From positions 5,000,619 to 5,064,618 of the forward strand of contig CAJINV010000004.1 of assembly GCA_905178155.1 (NCBI GenBank): a stretch of 64,000 bases of DNA, written 5' to 3'. A program made the position numbers and the translations under genes. This document shows, piece by piece, positions 36,301 to 48,300 of this stretch. The notes under the pieces are model-generated. The model was not told the DNA's origin and did not search any database. It worked only from the letters and a program-made list of their open reading frames with translations. Numbering within the stretch: the first letter of the stretch is position 1; every line of letters starts with the position of its first letter. The stretch comes from Amoebophrya sp. A120 (lineage: Eukaryota; Sar; Dinophyceae; Syndiniales; Amoebophryaceae).

Positions 36301-39300
36301 TGTTATTCCGTCCGCCAGCTGCACCACCACTACCGTAAGGCAACGTCATGAGATTGTGATTGTGCGCGACATGATAATCGTGGTCCAACCCGTGCTCGTG
36401 GGGCTCAAACATGTGCGATCCCCCTCCAGCGCCAGCATAATTCTGAGAATGGCCGCCTTGCGACGACGAGGAGCGCAACGCCCCAAAATCGTCTGTCTCC
36501 GCCGCCAAGTCGTACCTTTCGGCCTCCACAATCGCGGCCGTCTGCTCGGCCTGGCGGACGAGACCGCCGCTGAGACTGGACGCGCCGTCCCTTAGAAACG
36601 CCTTTTTCAGCCCGTCCACGAATTCCCTCCGGACCTTGTGCAGATTTTCCCGGTGCGCGAGGGACTTCTGGCGCAGCTTTTGCAGCGCGATGCCCTGTAG
36701 AAAGTCGTGCTGACTGTCTTCCCGCTTGTACACGTGCAACAAGTCCCGCTCGATTTCTCTCCGCACCTCCTTCTCTCTTCTCTCCCGCAATTGCTGCGGT
36801 TGGGTGCTGAACTGGCTCATGCTGGTGGTCCTCAGACTGCTCGCCCCCCGTTCCGCAGCGAGGCGCTGCCGCACTTTTTTCTCGATGAACTGCCTGTTTT
36901 TTTGCAGGCGGAACTGGCTTCGCGCTTGCCTCATGCGGTCCAACTGCACCAAAATTCGGTTCGTCACCTCGTGCTCGTTTTCCATGATACCGACCTGCTC
37001 CGAGGTGGAGAAGCCCCGGTCCCATTCTTTCTGCAGAAACTTCCCCTCCGCGGAGGTGAAAAATGCGTCTAAGTCTCGGGACTGTAACTTCTTCGACGTC
37101 GGGCCTGCAGTAGCTCCGCCTGCGCTCGAGATGAGTTGTGCTCCACTTGATGTTCCTGCTGTTCTACTTGCACTACCGATTGTACTTCCACTAACCTGCA
37201 CAAGATTCGTGCGACTGGTCTCTTTCTGCAAAATGGACTGAAGCGTGAGCTCCTTTGCCGCGCTGTTCTCAAACTGCGAAATCGTCGCACCGAGGGTCAT
37301 CGACAGTCTGGCCGTGCCTGCCGCCACGCCGACGACGGCGCCCGCCGCGCCCATCAGCAACCCGCCGTCCACCGTTTCACCCGACGCAGCGAAAACGGCC
37401 TCTTCACCCCCGCCGCTCACCGACGCTAACTGTGGCAACATGGTTGCGCCGACAAGCCGGCCGGCACCCGTGCTGGAAAATCTATCACTGAGAAATCCCT
37501 GCGCCTGCTTGTCCATAAAGCGGACCATCCCCTTCCGCACGTATTCCCACGCCTTTTTCACGTCGTTCCCGTTGGCCGCCAGCACTTTTACCAAAATCGC
37601 ATCGATCCGGCGGCCCCGCGCATCCGCGGCCGCGTCATCCCCCGTGCGGGAATGTTTTGATGACCCAAAACGCATCCTACTTCTGGATCTTGTCGTGTCG
37701 AGACTCGATCGTCCGCTCGTCGAAGAGGTAGTTGCCTGCAACCATTTTCTCCCAAACAACCGCAACAAAGCGTCGCCGAGCATGTTTTGTATCCAGCGGA
37801 GCCGTTGCCGCAGCTGCGGCGTGAACACGGCACGGAATTTGTCAATCAGGTACTTGGCCGCGAATCGTTCCGTCATTTCCCACTGGCCCACGTCCGTCGC
37901 TAAAAAAGAAGCTCTATCCTCCAAATGTCCGCACATGCGCGCCAGCGCCTGGCCCACCGCGGTGTGGCCGAATTTCTCCCCACCAATATGCGTATCGCCG
38001 ATCCAGTATCTTAACTTGTGAAACTGGTGCCCCAGGCGTTGCGCCGCGTCGCCCACGACATCTCCAGCGTGGCTCTGCCGCAGCTTGTCCAGCCCGTTGC
38101 TGACAAAATCTGCAAAGGAATTTGCTTGGCGCTGTACCACCTTCTTCGCTTCGTTGGCAATCTTGTGTGCGTGCCTCTCGACCTTCGTGGCCACGCTGGT
38201 GTGGTGGTGGTGTGGCGCCACTGCTGGTGCGCCTTGCATGCTCTGGGCAAACTGGTGGAAGTCGTAGTTGAGACTGTGGTGGAAGATACCGTGCTTGGAC
38301 GCATCCGCGACCCACTTATCCCACTCCCCTGCTACGGACGAGTGCATGATCATCGTGTGTGCCCGGGCCGCACTAAAAGCTTTGTGGCTCGCATAGCCCG
38401 ACCAACCTGGAAGGAGGTGGAGAATGAATATGAAAAAGTCAGAAGTAGACTAAGACCTCGCATGACAGGTGAAATCTATGTACACGCAACAAGCTTACTT
38501 GTTTTTGCGCGTTGCTTGATCATGAGGCAAGACCTTCAGGCGCCATAGATTGCCGTCGCCTGCTCTTGGTTAAGGTTCTGCTGGTCATGGAAATCGATCC
38601 CGCACACACGTAACACGATCGCCCCAAATGACGCCTGTTCCTCAATGAGATGACAGCTCTGAATGACCTGAACTAGCTAGATCCTTAGGGAAATGGTCAG
38701 AATCGATGTAGATCCTAAAGGAATCTCTTCACCATGTTCCGCGAATCCCCCAAATACTACGAAGGCAAAGCCATCAGGATCGTAGTGAAATGAATGGACT
38801 CAGCTCGGTCCAGACGTTCAGAATGGTCGCCCTGGGGGACTTGACTCCCGCCAGGGTCGAGCACCAATCTGAGCAGGTTGAGGAGTGGGCTCCCATGCTG
38901 TTTTGCCACTTGACTCTGACCAGGTTCGGTCCATATGAATGCGCTGAATTTGGATGAATTGAACCTACAGGATGTAACGCAGCAAGAGACTTGCGTCACT
39001 TGCTTGCTTACTTGCAATTGAGAGAATTCAATGAACTGCTGCTGATAACGAGCTCAATGGAGCAAACGTGTGTAAGTGTGTGCGAGTGTTCTCAAGTCCA
39101 CTAGCACTACGCTACGCCTTGAGACTCAAACTGGCTCTTCTAGTCAGATAAGTGATCGAAATAATGGGCCAAGAGGCAAAGCTGGCGGAGAAGCTGTCCA
39201 GCGCGCAGGACTGGCGCGCCTGGCATCGCGGAGTCACGAACGAGGTTTCTCGCCTCGGACTCCAGGAGTATTGGGATAATCGTCTTGCTGGTAACCCTCC

Positions 39301-42300
39301 GGGGATTCCGCAGGCGGCCAATGCTGCCAATAACGCGATCCGGGAGAAGTGGCGGGCGCGACCTGAAGGATGCCATCTACAAGTCACGCACCGGGTCCGA
39401 CCGTGTCCACGTGGGTCAACAGTCAGCACTACATCAACGACGACGCTGCGCAACTGTTCACGCGTATTCGTGACGTTGGTCGCTTCAATGTTGCCTCCCG
39501 TGACCAGCAGCACATCAAGACGTCCTCGATCGACGCCATGCATTTCGACAACCGCGAAGCGCCGAAGGATGCTCCGACGTTCCTGGCCCAGATCCACGAG
39601 CTAATGGCGATGGCGCCAAGTGTCTACGTCCCGGAGCCCGGGCGTCCGGTTGAAGATCAGCATGTCAAGAACATTCTGGACAAGTTGCCCAAGATGTTCG
39701 CGTCGGCCTTCCGTCAGACCATCGATCGCTGCGTGGACGAGTCCGATCACATCACCCTCCAGCAGATCGGGAACCGTCTCGAGAAGAAGCTCGCGCAGTT
39801 GGTCAAGGAGGGGTCGCACAAGATTGAGAACCCGTCCTTCGGCAAGGCCTTCCCGGTCGTCGAGGAGAAGTCGAAGAAGAACAAGAAGGGAAATAAGCGT
39901 CAGAAAAATGACGATGATGATGAGGAGCCGGACTCCGCTGATGATGGTCAAAATGCTGCTTCTGGCAAGGTGTTCTCGGCGAAAGCCTTGAAACGCATGA
40001 AAGCCAAACTACGCAAGCAGACCGAAGCGAGTGTCCTGGCTGCCCATGGCCTGCCCCCGAAAGCTAACGCTAAGGGCGGAAGTGGCCAGAAAGGTGGTGG
40101 CAAGACTGGTCGGAACCAGAGCACTCCCTACAACACTGTGACCAAACCCAAATGCTGGATCTGTGGCAAGGAAAACCATAAGGCGGACCGTTGCCGCTGG
40201 AATCCTAACAATCAAGGGAAAGGTCAGCGGGGTGGTGCCTGGGGAAACCAGCAGCCGCAGTGGTGTCCGCCGGTGAACCAGAACCAAGCGAACAACCAGA
40301 ATCAAGGGCAGGGAGCCGGTGGAAAGCAGGGTGGTTGGGTCTGGCAAGGACCAGCCTGACCAGATCAAGGAGGAGCTTATATCTCGGAGTATGGTAGTTG
40401 TATGCTGAATCTCGAGAACTTAGAAGATTTCGATTTAGATTCTTCCAGCTGTTTTACTGCGCAGACCAAGGACGAAGTGAGCTTGGTCGATTCATGTGCA
40501 AACAAATATTTATCACGTCACAAAACGGATTTTGTTGACATCTCGAGCAACGTCTGTCGCATCAACGGCACGGCCGGGGCTCGTGATGGTTTTGTAGGAA
40601 AACTGAAGGAAAACGCTCTAGGTCTGCCCTATGGCGTCTATTTTAAACATCTACCAAGAGATATTGATCGTATTCTTCCGTGGCTCGGTGAGGACAATCT
40701 CAGTGGTCGTGGGTGGGATCTGAACTACAACAGCTCTGGCGGTTCTCTCGTCAACAGGGAATCCGGTCAGATGCTACCAATCAAGAACCACGAGAGGTCG
40801 ACCCTCCCAGTCCTTGGGTGTGATCTTTTCGTGGTGGGCCTCCGGGGTCAGGCGACTAGTGACACCGCGGAAGATATTGCACGCATTACAATCGAAGAAA
40901 GTGTTGCTAGTTGTCATCTTACTCGCCTAGAACAACATAGAAGATTCGGGCACTTTCACGCAGATGGTCCTAGTGTCCAGTGCCCTGAATGCGACAAAGC
41001 GAAAGGCGCAAGAAGCTCTCACGCAAAAGAGCGCGACACTAGTAATTACAAACCTGAACCATTGAAACTACTTGCGATGGATTTCGCGGTAGGTATTAAA
41101 CCTGTATCGATTCGGTCACGCACCTGCGTGCTTGTGGTCATCTGTGATGCCATCAAGAAGCGTTTCTGTGTCCCTCTTAAGCTGAAAAGTGACTGCGTTG
41201 AGGTTTTGGAAGAAGTAATAAAAGGCATTCGCCAGAACTACGCTTTGACCCTCGAGGACAAAGCGGCATGGTTCGTCCGTAGGGACAATGAGCCAGCTCT
41301 GGGCAGTGACTCCATGACCAAGGTCATGCAATCGCTGCGGGTCGGTGATGCTCCTACGGTTCCCTACAACCCAGAGCAGAACGGAACCTGCGAACGCTTT
41401 ATGCGGACCATATTCGGCGCTGTGCGTGCGATGTTGGTGAACGTGGACAAGCGTCTGTGGTGCTACTCGGTCGAGTACGCTGCAGCATGCTGGGACCGCC
41501 TTCCACATAAGTATAGCAAAGCGCCTGAGTACGACGGAAAGACTCCTGCAGAAATTCTAGACGAGAGAACTGGACGAAACAGCTCGAAAGTTGGCACAAG
41601 GATGCTGAGGCGTTTTGGTTGTCTCGTTTATTTTCGTGAACAAGTCAAGAAAGGCGAAGCTCATGAAGCTCCTGAGGGGGGAGTAGAAGTGGTTGCTCCA
41701 AAGCTGTCCGCGCCATTTCGTCGTGGTGTATTTCTCGGCCTTTGTCCAAAGTCTTCGGGCTGGCGGGTTGGGACGTATGTCACGGACGGCCGGTCCGCCG
41801 CGGGACATCGTTGGATGAAGTATTCTACCATCGACGTCAAGTTCCGTGAGGAGTACCTCGTGAAGAATATTGAAGACCTAGCTCCTAACTCCAAAGGTAT
41901 CTATGTCGAGTGTGACGCAATCGAGGCCCTACCTAGTGGAGCGCCGTGTGCGCCATCTCTCCCGTGTGTCGGTCTGATCAAAAGGGCTGCGCACCGGCTG
42001 GGGGTGGATGTCTCGGAGCACACTGGTAGGCAGCCTGACGGTCCTGAAGAGACGCTGGCGGTTGAAAGTCTGGATAGGGAAGATGATCCGGGCCAGATAC
42101 ATCCCGAGCCTGAAGGTGTTAAACCTGAGGAGGGGAATCTGGACGATCACCCCACTCGCAGCAGCTTATCTAGTCCAAGAAAGGCGCGTCCGTCTCCGGC
42201 AAGGATTGTGGCTGGCAGCCGCAACTCCAAGCCGCGAGGTCGTGGCCGTCCCAAAGGGAGAAAGGACAAGAAAAAGCGCGCGAGACGTACTAAGAAAGAG

Positions 42301-45300
42301 CTCGCAGAATTGAGAAAGGACGCTAGTGCCTTTGCCGCAGCAATAGCAGCACAGGAAGAAAGAGAGGAAGGAGAGGAATTCCTAGACGTCCAGTGTTACT
42401 TGACTACATCGGCCAAGTTGGACCCAGCTCGTTGCAAAGACTCAGTCGAATGGAACGCAGCAACCAACAAGGAAGATTGTAGACTTGAAGCCTATAAAGT
42501 GCGGGAGCCAGCTACTGGCGAGGAGCTAGCGACCGCAAAGCAGGTTTTGCCTATTGCTGTCCTTCTTACCGAGAAGCGTGACGGTACGAAGAAAGCGCGA
42601 GCAGTAGCACTCGGTAATCTAGATCGTTCGGGCGAGCTGGACACTTTCGCTCCTGTTGTGTCCCATGCCGCTAAAAGGTTACTTCTAGCCGCTGCAGCCG
42701 CAAACGGTGATGATGTGACCCCGTTCGACCTTGATAGTGCGTTTCTCAATGCCTTACTTGATCGCGATGTCTTCTGCCGCTTGCCACCCATCTGGGCGAA
42801 GAAGCACGGCGTGGAGATCGTCAAGCTCAAGAAAGCGCTTTACGGCTTGAAAGACGCCCCCAGGCTCTGGTATAAGAAGTATGAGGAAGTACTGACCAAG
42901 CTAGGTTGGGAACCCTGTCCCTCTGCGCCAGGTCTGTGGAAGAAGCCGAGCGTGGAACACCCTGGGAAGTTTCTGAAGTTGGCAGTGTATGTCGACGATA
43001 ATCTTATCACAGGTCCTCCGACTGGGTCCGAGTTGGCTGGAGAACTTGCGGAGATCTTGCACCACGTCAAGGGGCGCATGATCGACGTCGAGCTTGTTCC
43101 GGAGTTTAACTCTGTGTCCAAGAAGTTCGACTTCCTAGGGTCAATAGTGTACTACAGCTGGAATCTGCGAACCGTTAGGATCGTGATGTCAGAGCACATA
43201 TCCAAGATTTGTAAGAGATTCCACGTCTCAGAAGCGGGCAAGCCGGTCCACTCGCCAAACTTCGATGAGTCCGAACTCGCTAAAGAAGTTGAAGGAGCTA
43301 AAGTTATTGAAGGCTTTCCCCTTCGAGAGGTCGCTGGCTCTCTGCAGTGGGCTGCAACCACCTGCAGGGTAGACATTGTTGCCCCGGTTGCCACTGTCGC
43401 CAGATATGTCGGCAAGCCGGCGACTCGACCCGTCGCAAACGCCTGTAAGAAGATTCCGAAGTATCTTTTGACGACGAAAGAGCAGGGTCTGTCGTATAGT
43501 CCGGAAATTGAGGAAGAATTCAACAGAATCTACAGCAAGCTACTGCCCGACGGGAGAGACTTGCCTGATGTGAATCTGTTTTCGGATGCTAGTTTTGCGA
43601 ACTGTTGCAAGACCATGCGAAGCACTAGTGGTAGCGTTATGCACTTCCGCGGCTTCCCGATCTGTTGGCGTAGCAACCGGCAGACCGTGAGGGCATACTC
43701 CACGGCGGAGGCGGAGTATATAGCTGCTTCCGACACTATTGCGCTGAGCGAGCAGAATGACTTTACAGAGTTCTTCAAACCTCTGCCCACTGTCATGGTG
43801 GAAAAACAGAATGGCTCATCTCCCTCCCTGGATGATGCCATATTGTGGATCGACAACCAGTCCGCGATAACTACAGCTAAGAGCACAGACAACAAACCGA
43901 AATCGAGGCACTACGCACTGCGATATCTCCGCGTGAGAGACGCAGCGAGCCAGATCATGTTCTGCCCGACCTACTTGATGAAGGCAGACGGTCTTACGAA
44001 GCTCGAGTGTAGTGCGCCGCAGAGACGCTTACTCTTGCACCATATTGATAACCCCGACCCTAAGTCTTTTATTTGTGACTCCTCTGACGATGAGGATGAT
44101 TTAGAAACGTTTATAGAGGGGAACCATAAGGGCAAGGCTAAAGTAGGCTATACTTATTCGATCTATTTTGGTTTCTAGAGGGGGTAGCTAGTTTACCACA
44201 GCGCGCTCAGGAGGGGAGTGTGGTAGGACGTTATCCAGATTAGCATCACCGCCGCAGCGATTGAGGAGGGGCGTTGGTCATGGAAATCGATCCCGCACAC
44301 ACGTAACACGATCGCCCCAAATGGCGCTTGTTCCTCAATGAGATGACAGCTCTGAATGACCTGAACTAGCTAGATCCTTAGGGAAATGGTCAGAATCTAT
44401 CTAGATCCTAAAGGAATCTCTTCACCATGTTCCGCGAATCCCCCAAATACTACGAAGGCAAAGCCATCAGGATCGTAGTGAAATGAATGGACTCAGCTCG
44501 GTCCAGACGTTCAGAATGGTCGCCCTGGGGGACTTGACTCCCGCCAGGGTCGAGCACCAATCTGAGCAGGCTGAGGAGTGGACTCCCATGCTGTTTTGCC
44601 ACTTGACTCTGACCAGGTTCGGTCCATATGAATGTGATGAATTTGGATGAATTGAACCTACAGGATGTAACGCAGCAAGAGACTTGCGTCACTTGCTTGC
44701 TTACTTGCAATTGAGAGAATTCATTGAACTGCTGTTGATAACGAGCTCAGTGGAGCAAACGTGTGCAAGTGTGTGCGAGTGTTCTCAAGTACAAGTCCAC
44801 TAACAGGTTCTTATATGATAAAAATGATTGAAGACGATGACGATATTTAAAAAAGTCGAAAAGAAACGGCTGAAAAGTCCCAGTCGTTGATCATAGTACC
44901 TCGAAACGTGTTGGTCGTCCACATTTGGTACAGCACCTGCGCGTCCTGCAGCGCTCCCGAGGCGAACGTGCTTCCCAGTACGTGGGGCGCAATCGTCAAA
45001 GCCGCGCCCACCTGGGCAGCGGCCAGGACCGACACTAGCATGAAGTCCATGACGGGAAACATGCTGCGCTCCTATCCACTGAAAAAAAACCACCCCCATC
45101 CATTTTTTGCATGGCAGACACGGGGTTTTATGTATGTTTTGCATGACAAATTGGATGTGGATGGATATTTTTTCCTGGATAGCTCCCCCACCTTTAGCAT
45201 GAAGCTCACGCCCCGGCGCTCGAACTCGCTGACCGTGGCCTCGTATTCCAAAAGCTGTGCGCGGCGGTGCTCTTCCAGAATCTCTTCGTCTCTCTTGTAA

Positions 45301-48300
45301 CTGTTGTTCTCTGCAGCTTGTAGTGGGTGCTGCGGGTCTGCAGCGTCTTGAAATCTCACACGATGAGATCCTCTACTACCCTTAGAACTACTACTTCCTC
45401 GGCCTTGTTTATTGCTCTTTTTGCCCGCCCCTCGCTGCAAGGCTTGTTGTGCCCTTAGCCGCTGGTGTGCCTCGTAAGAGTTGGCCCCATCCTGGTCGAT
45501 GCGCTGGGCAAGCTGTCGTGCAGACGGACCGTCCGTCGCGAGCAGGCCGTCGGAACTACTCCCGTCTGTGTGCAACAAGCGGCTGCGCAGGGTGGCAACC
45601 TCTTTCAGGTCCAGCGGCTCCTCCCGGAGCGCGCCGGTGAATTTGCCGCGCCGCAAAAGTTGCGCGCCAGCATGTGCCTTCTTCTGCGCCCCGCCCAAGA
45701 GCCGCCGGAACCTTCCCGTTTGTATCAAAAGCAAAAATCCCCCCTCCCCATATCGAAAAGGTATGTTTCCGAGAATTTGCGTTGCTGATTTGAGGTCGCA
45801 AATCACATCTGTACTACAAGAAGACAAGGGCAGAAGCTTCCGCCCCACTATGGAAGCGATTTGTCATGCTGTTGGCCCTAAAAGTGACCCGCTTGCCATG
45901 CTGAAAAACTAGACCCATACGCCCCGACCTAGCCTGGGGATCTGACCGCAGTGCCTCTCTGCAATACAAAGCTGATTTGTGTACACAAATCCGGCATCAG
46001 AAATTCCGTTTTGATATGGGGAGGGGGGATTTTTCCTTTCGATAGTTTGCTGCTCGCCTTCGCCCTGGTCCGTGCTGATGCCTTCGTCCGAGAAACGGGA
46101 TAAAACGTTCCGCAGTTCTCTTGCGGTTAAATTCTGAAACACAATGGTCCAGTTGTCCTTGTTTGTCGAGCGGAAATACCGAATCAGCTTTTTCGTCGAG
46201 TCGCGAACCCGCTGCAGAAACCGCAGGTGTGGTGTGCCCGCTTTCGTTGCTTTAGACGCGCCCGACGCATTATTTTTTCCACCTCCGCCGGGTCCTCCTC
46301 CCGCGGCTTCCAAAACCTTGGCCTGGGCAACGTGCTCCGGCGTGGTGTGTACTTTCAACGCCTCGGAGATCCGCTTTACCGCGTTCCAGGCGGCAACCCG
46401 CGCGTCCGTGGCCCTTTTTTCCGCTGCAGATTTGGTACTGCTTTCGTCCTCAAATTGGCTCCGCTGGTAGAACGAGGAGGTTCGCGAAGTGGTGCTCTCG
46501 TCGCTGCTGCTGCCGGCATTCGTGCTTTCTTCGTAGAGATTGAGATTGTTTTTTAGTGATGAACCTGTGCTGCCCATCATACCAAATTTACCAGCTCCAC
46601 CGCGGCCACGGCGGGAAGCAAATGGACCAAGCGCAAAGTTGTCAAGCTCCTCCCAGCCCGCACCGGACAGAACTGCGGTTATTAAACCTGCTTTGTCAAC
46701 ACCCGGCTCATCTTCGCCTCCGCCTGCAAGTTCGCACGACGCATCATCTGCAGACTTGCATCTGCGCGTGAAATGTCTGGCCTTCTGTTCTCCTATTCGC
46801 TCGGCCAGATCCAAGAGGCCAGAAGCAGCATCGGTACTTCTAGGACCACGGGATGAGGAAGAGAATCCTGGTGAGCCAGCAGCGCCAGGTGATCGTGGGC
46901 CAGAAGATCTGCCGCTGCGCCCACCACCTCCGCCGCGATGATTGGGAAATAATCCCCGCCTTCCGGAAAAGGGCAACGCCATGTCAAACTCAGAGGGCGT
47001 TTCGTCGCCACCGTGAACAACATAGTCTTCGTCTTCACTAAACTCGCCTTCGTTCTCACCTCCCTGCGAGATAGGCAAGATCTCCTGATGCTTTACGGCT
47101 GCTCCCGCCCTCGAACTAGAACTCGCTTCACCGCCGGCTTGTCCGCGAGACGCACCAGCAGTGGGAGAGGGCTTCATGCAGCTTTTTGGAACCTTCGGAA
47201 TCGAGCCCTGCTTTTCCAGTGCTTCTGCGGTGAGTTTGGGGCGCGTAGTTTTTGCTCCTGAGGGAATTGCTTGTTCATCACAGGCCTCTCGTCCCTCCTC
47301 TTCCACTGGTTCCTCAGAGCCCACGCCAACATCTGACGGCTCCGGCGACGGTTCTCCGGAGCGGCTTTTGACGGACTCCACATCTACCATGGCCGCGCTG
47401 AGGCCGAGAGCCGTGCTGTGTCGCGACGTCGATCGCGAGGACGTCGTGAAGGTGCGCTGCATGTCGCTTTGCGGAGTCCCACTTTTGTATTGCTCGAAGT
47501 AGCCCGCCGCTGGTTCCGACGAGCCACCGTCACTGGGCTCAGGCGTGATGTTGCGGAGGACAGGATCTTCTCCAGGACGAAGGCTGACTCCTCTAGTAGC
47601 TCCTATGCCTCGTGATCCAGCTCCTGCTTCTTGTTCTTCACGAACAGCAGCTTGCGTACGTTCCTTTTCCGCTTCTTGTTCCAACTCTACTTCTTGCCGC
47701 TTTTGTTCCGCCAGCTCCTCTTGTCTCTTCGCCTCCGCAGCCTCCTTTTCCCTTCGCTCGGCCAGTCGCGCGCCGTACGCGTCGACGAACTCCGTTAACT
47801 TCGCTTGCAGCGATTCCCAGTCTGCGGAGAAGGATTGCTTTTCTTCGTCCACATCCATAGCTGATTCGCCCGGAGCCGGTTTTTTCCTGGCAATGTCGCC
47901 GTGCACCACAACATTCTTGTCTTGGTACAGGAGTCTGTCGTGCTGGTCTGGGACTAGCAATTTCCCCGTTTTCGAGTCCAGCCAGGGATTCGAATAAGAG
48001 CTGCTTGCAGCTCCCATCAGTTGTTCCGCAACACTAGATTGTTCATAATTATCTATCCCAAACAACCGGTCCTGAATGCGCAGCAACATGTCCTCGAGCT
48101 GGGTATCGTCTTCCACACCGAAAGCCTCGTACATATCTGCGTACGTCTGCACGTCGGGTTGCACCTGCCGCAGCCAGTAGTCGGCCGCGTTCACGGAGAC
48201 GACAGTCATATCTGCGTCGGAAACCACCGGAACCGCATTGGCTTTCACGAGCGTCAACTGGTTCTCGTCAAGCAGGTTTAAGTTCCTGCTGTGCAGTCTC

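Larger units (their letters stand above)
38579..44805 (+). mobile_element. Ty1/Copia LTR retrotransposon
   Basis: 6227 bp with long terminal repeats at both ends, flanked by the 5-bp target duplication GGTTC at 38574-38578 and 44806-44810. Internal order is gag, then protease-integrase-reverse transcriptase-RNase H, which is Copia order. The polypurine tract GAGGAGGGG at 44263-44271 abuts the 3' LTR. I could not assign a primer-binding tRNA to the sequence after the 5' LTR (39107 onward). It lies antisense inside an intron of the giant gene. The LTRs differ at roughly 17 positions plus one 6-bp indel by eye, about 3%, so the insertion is not very recent. Confidence 0.93.
38407..44899 (-). other. 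GT-AG intron of the giant gene that hosts the Copia element
   Basis: The donor is TTTCGAG|GTACTA at 44899 and the acceptor CTCCTTCCAG|GTTGG at 38407, phase 1, joining MWTTNTFR-G to WSGYASHK. Of its 6493 bp, all but about 260 are the retrotransposon and its target duplication. Without the insertion it would be a typical small intron. If this join is wrong, the giant gene would end at a TAA near 44847 and a second gene would begin near 38406. Confidence 0.7.
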
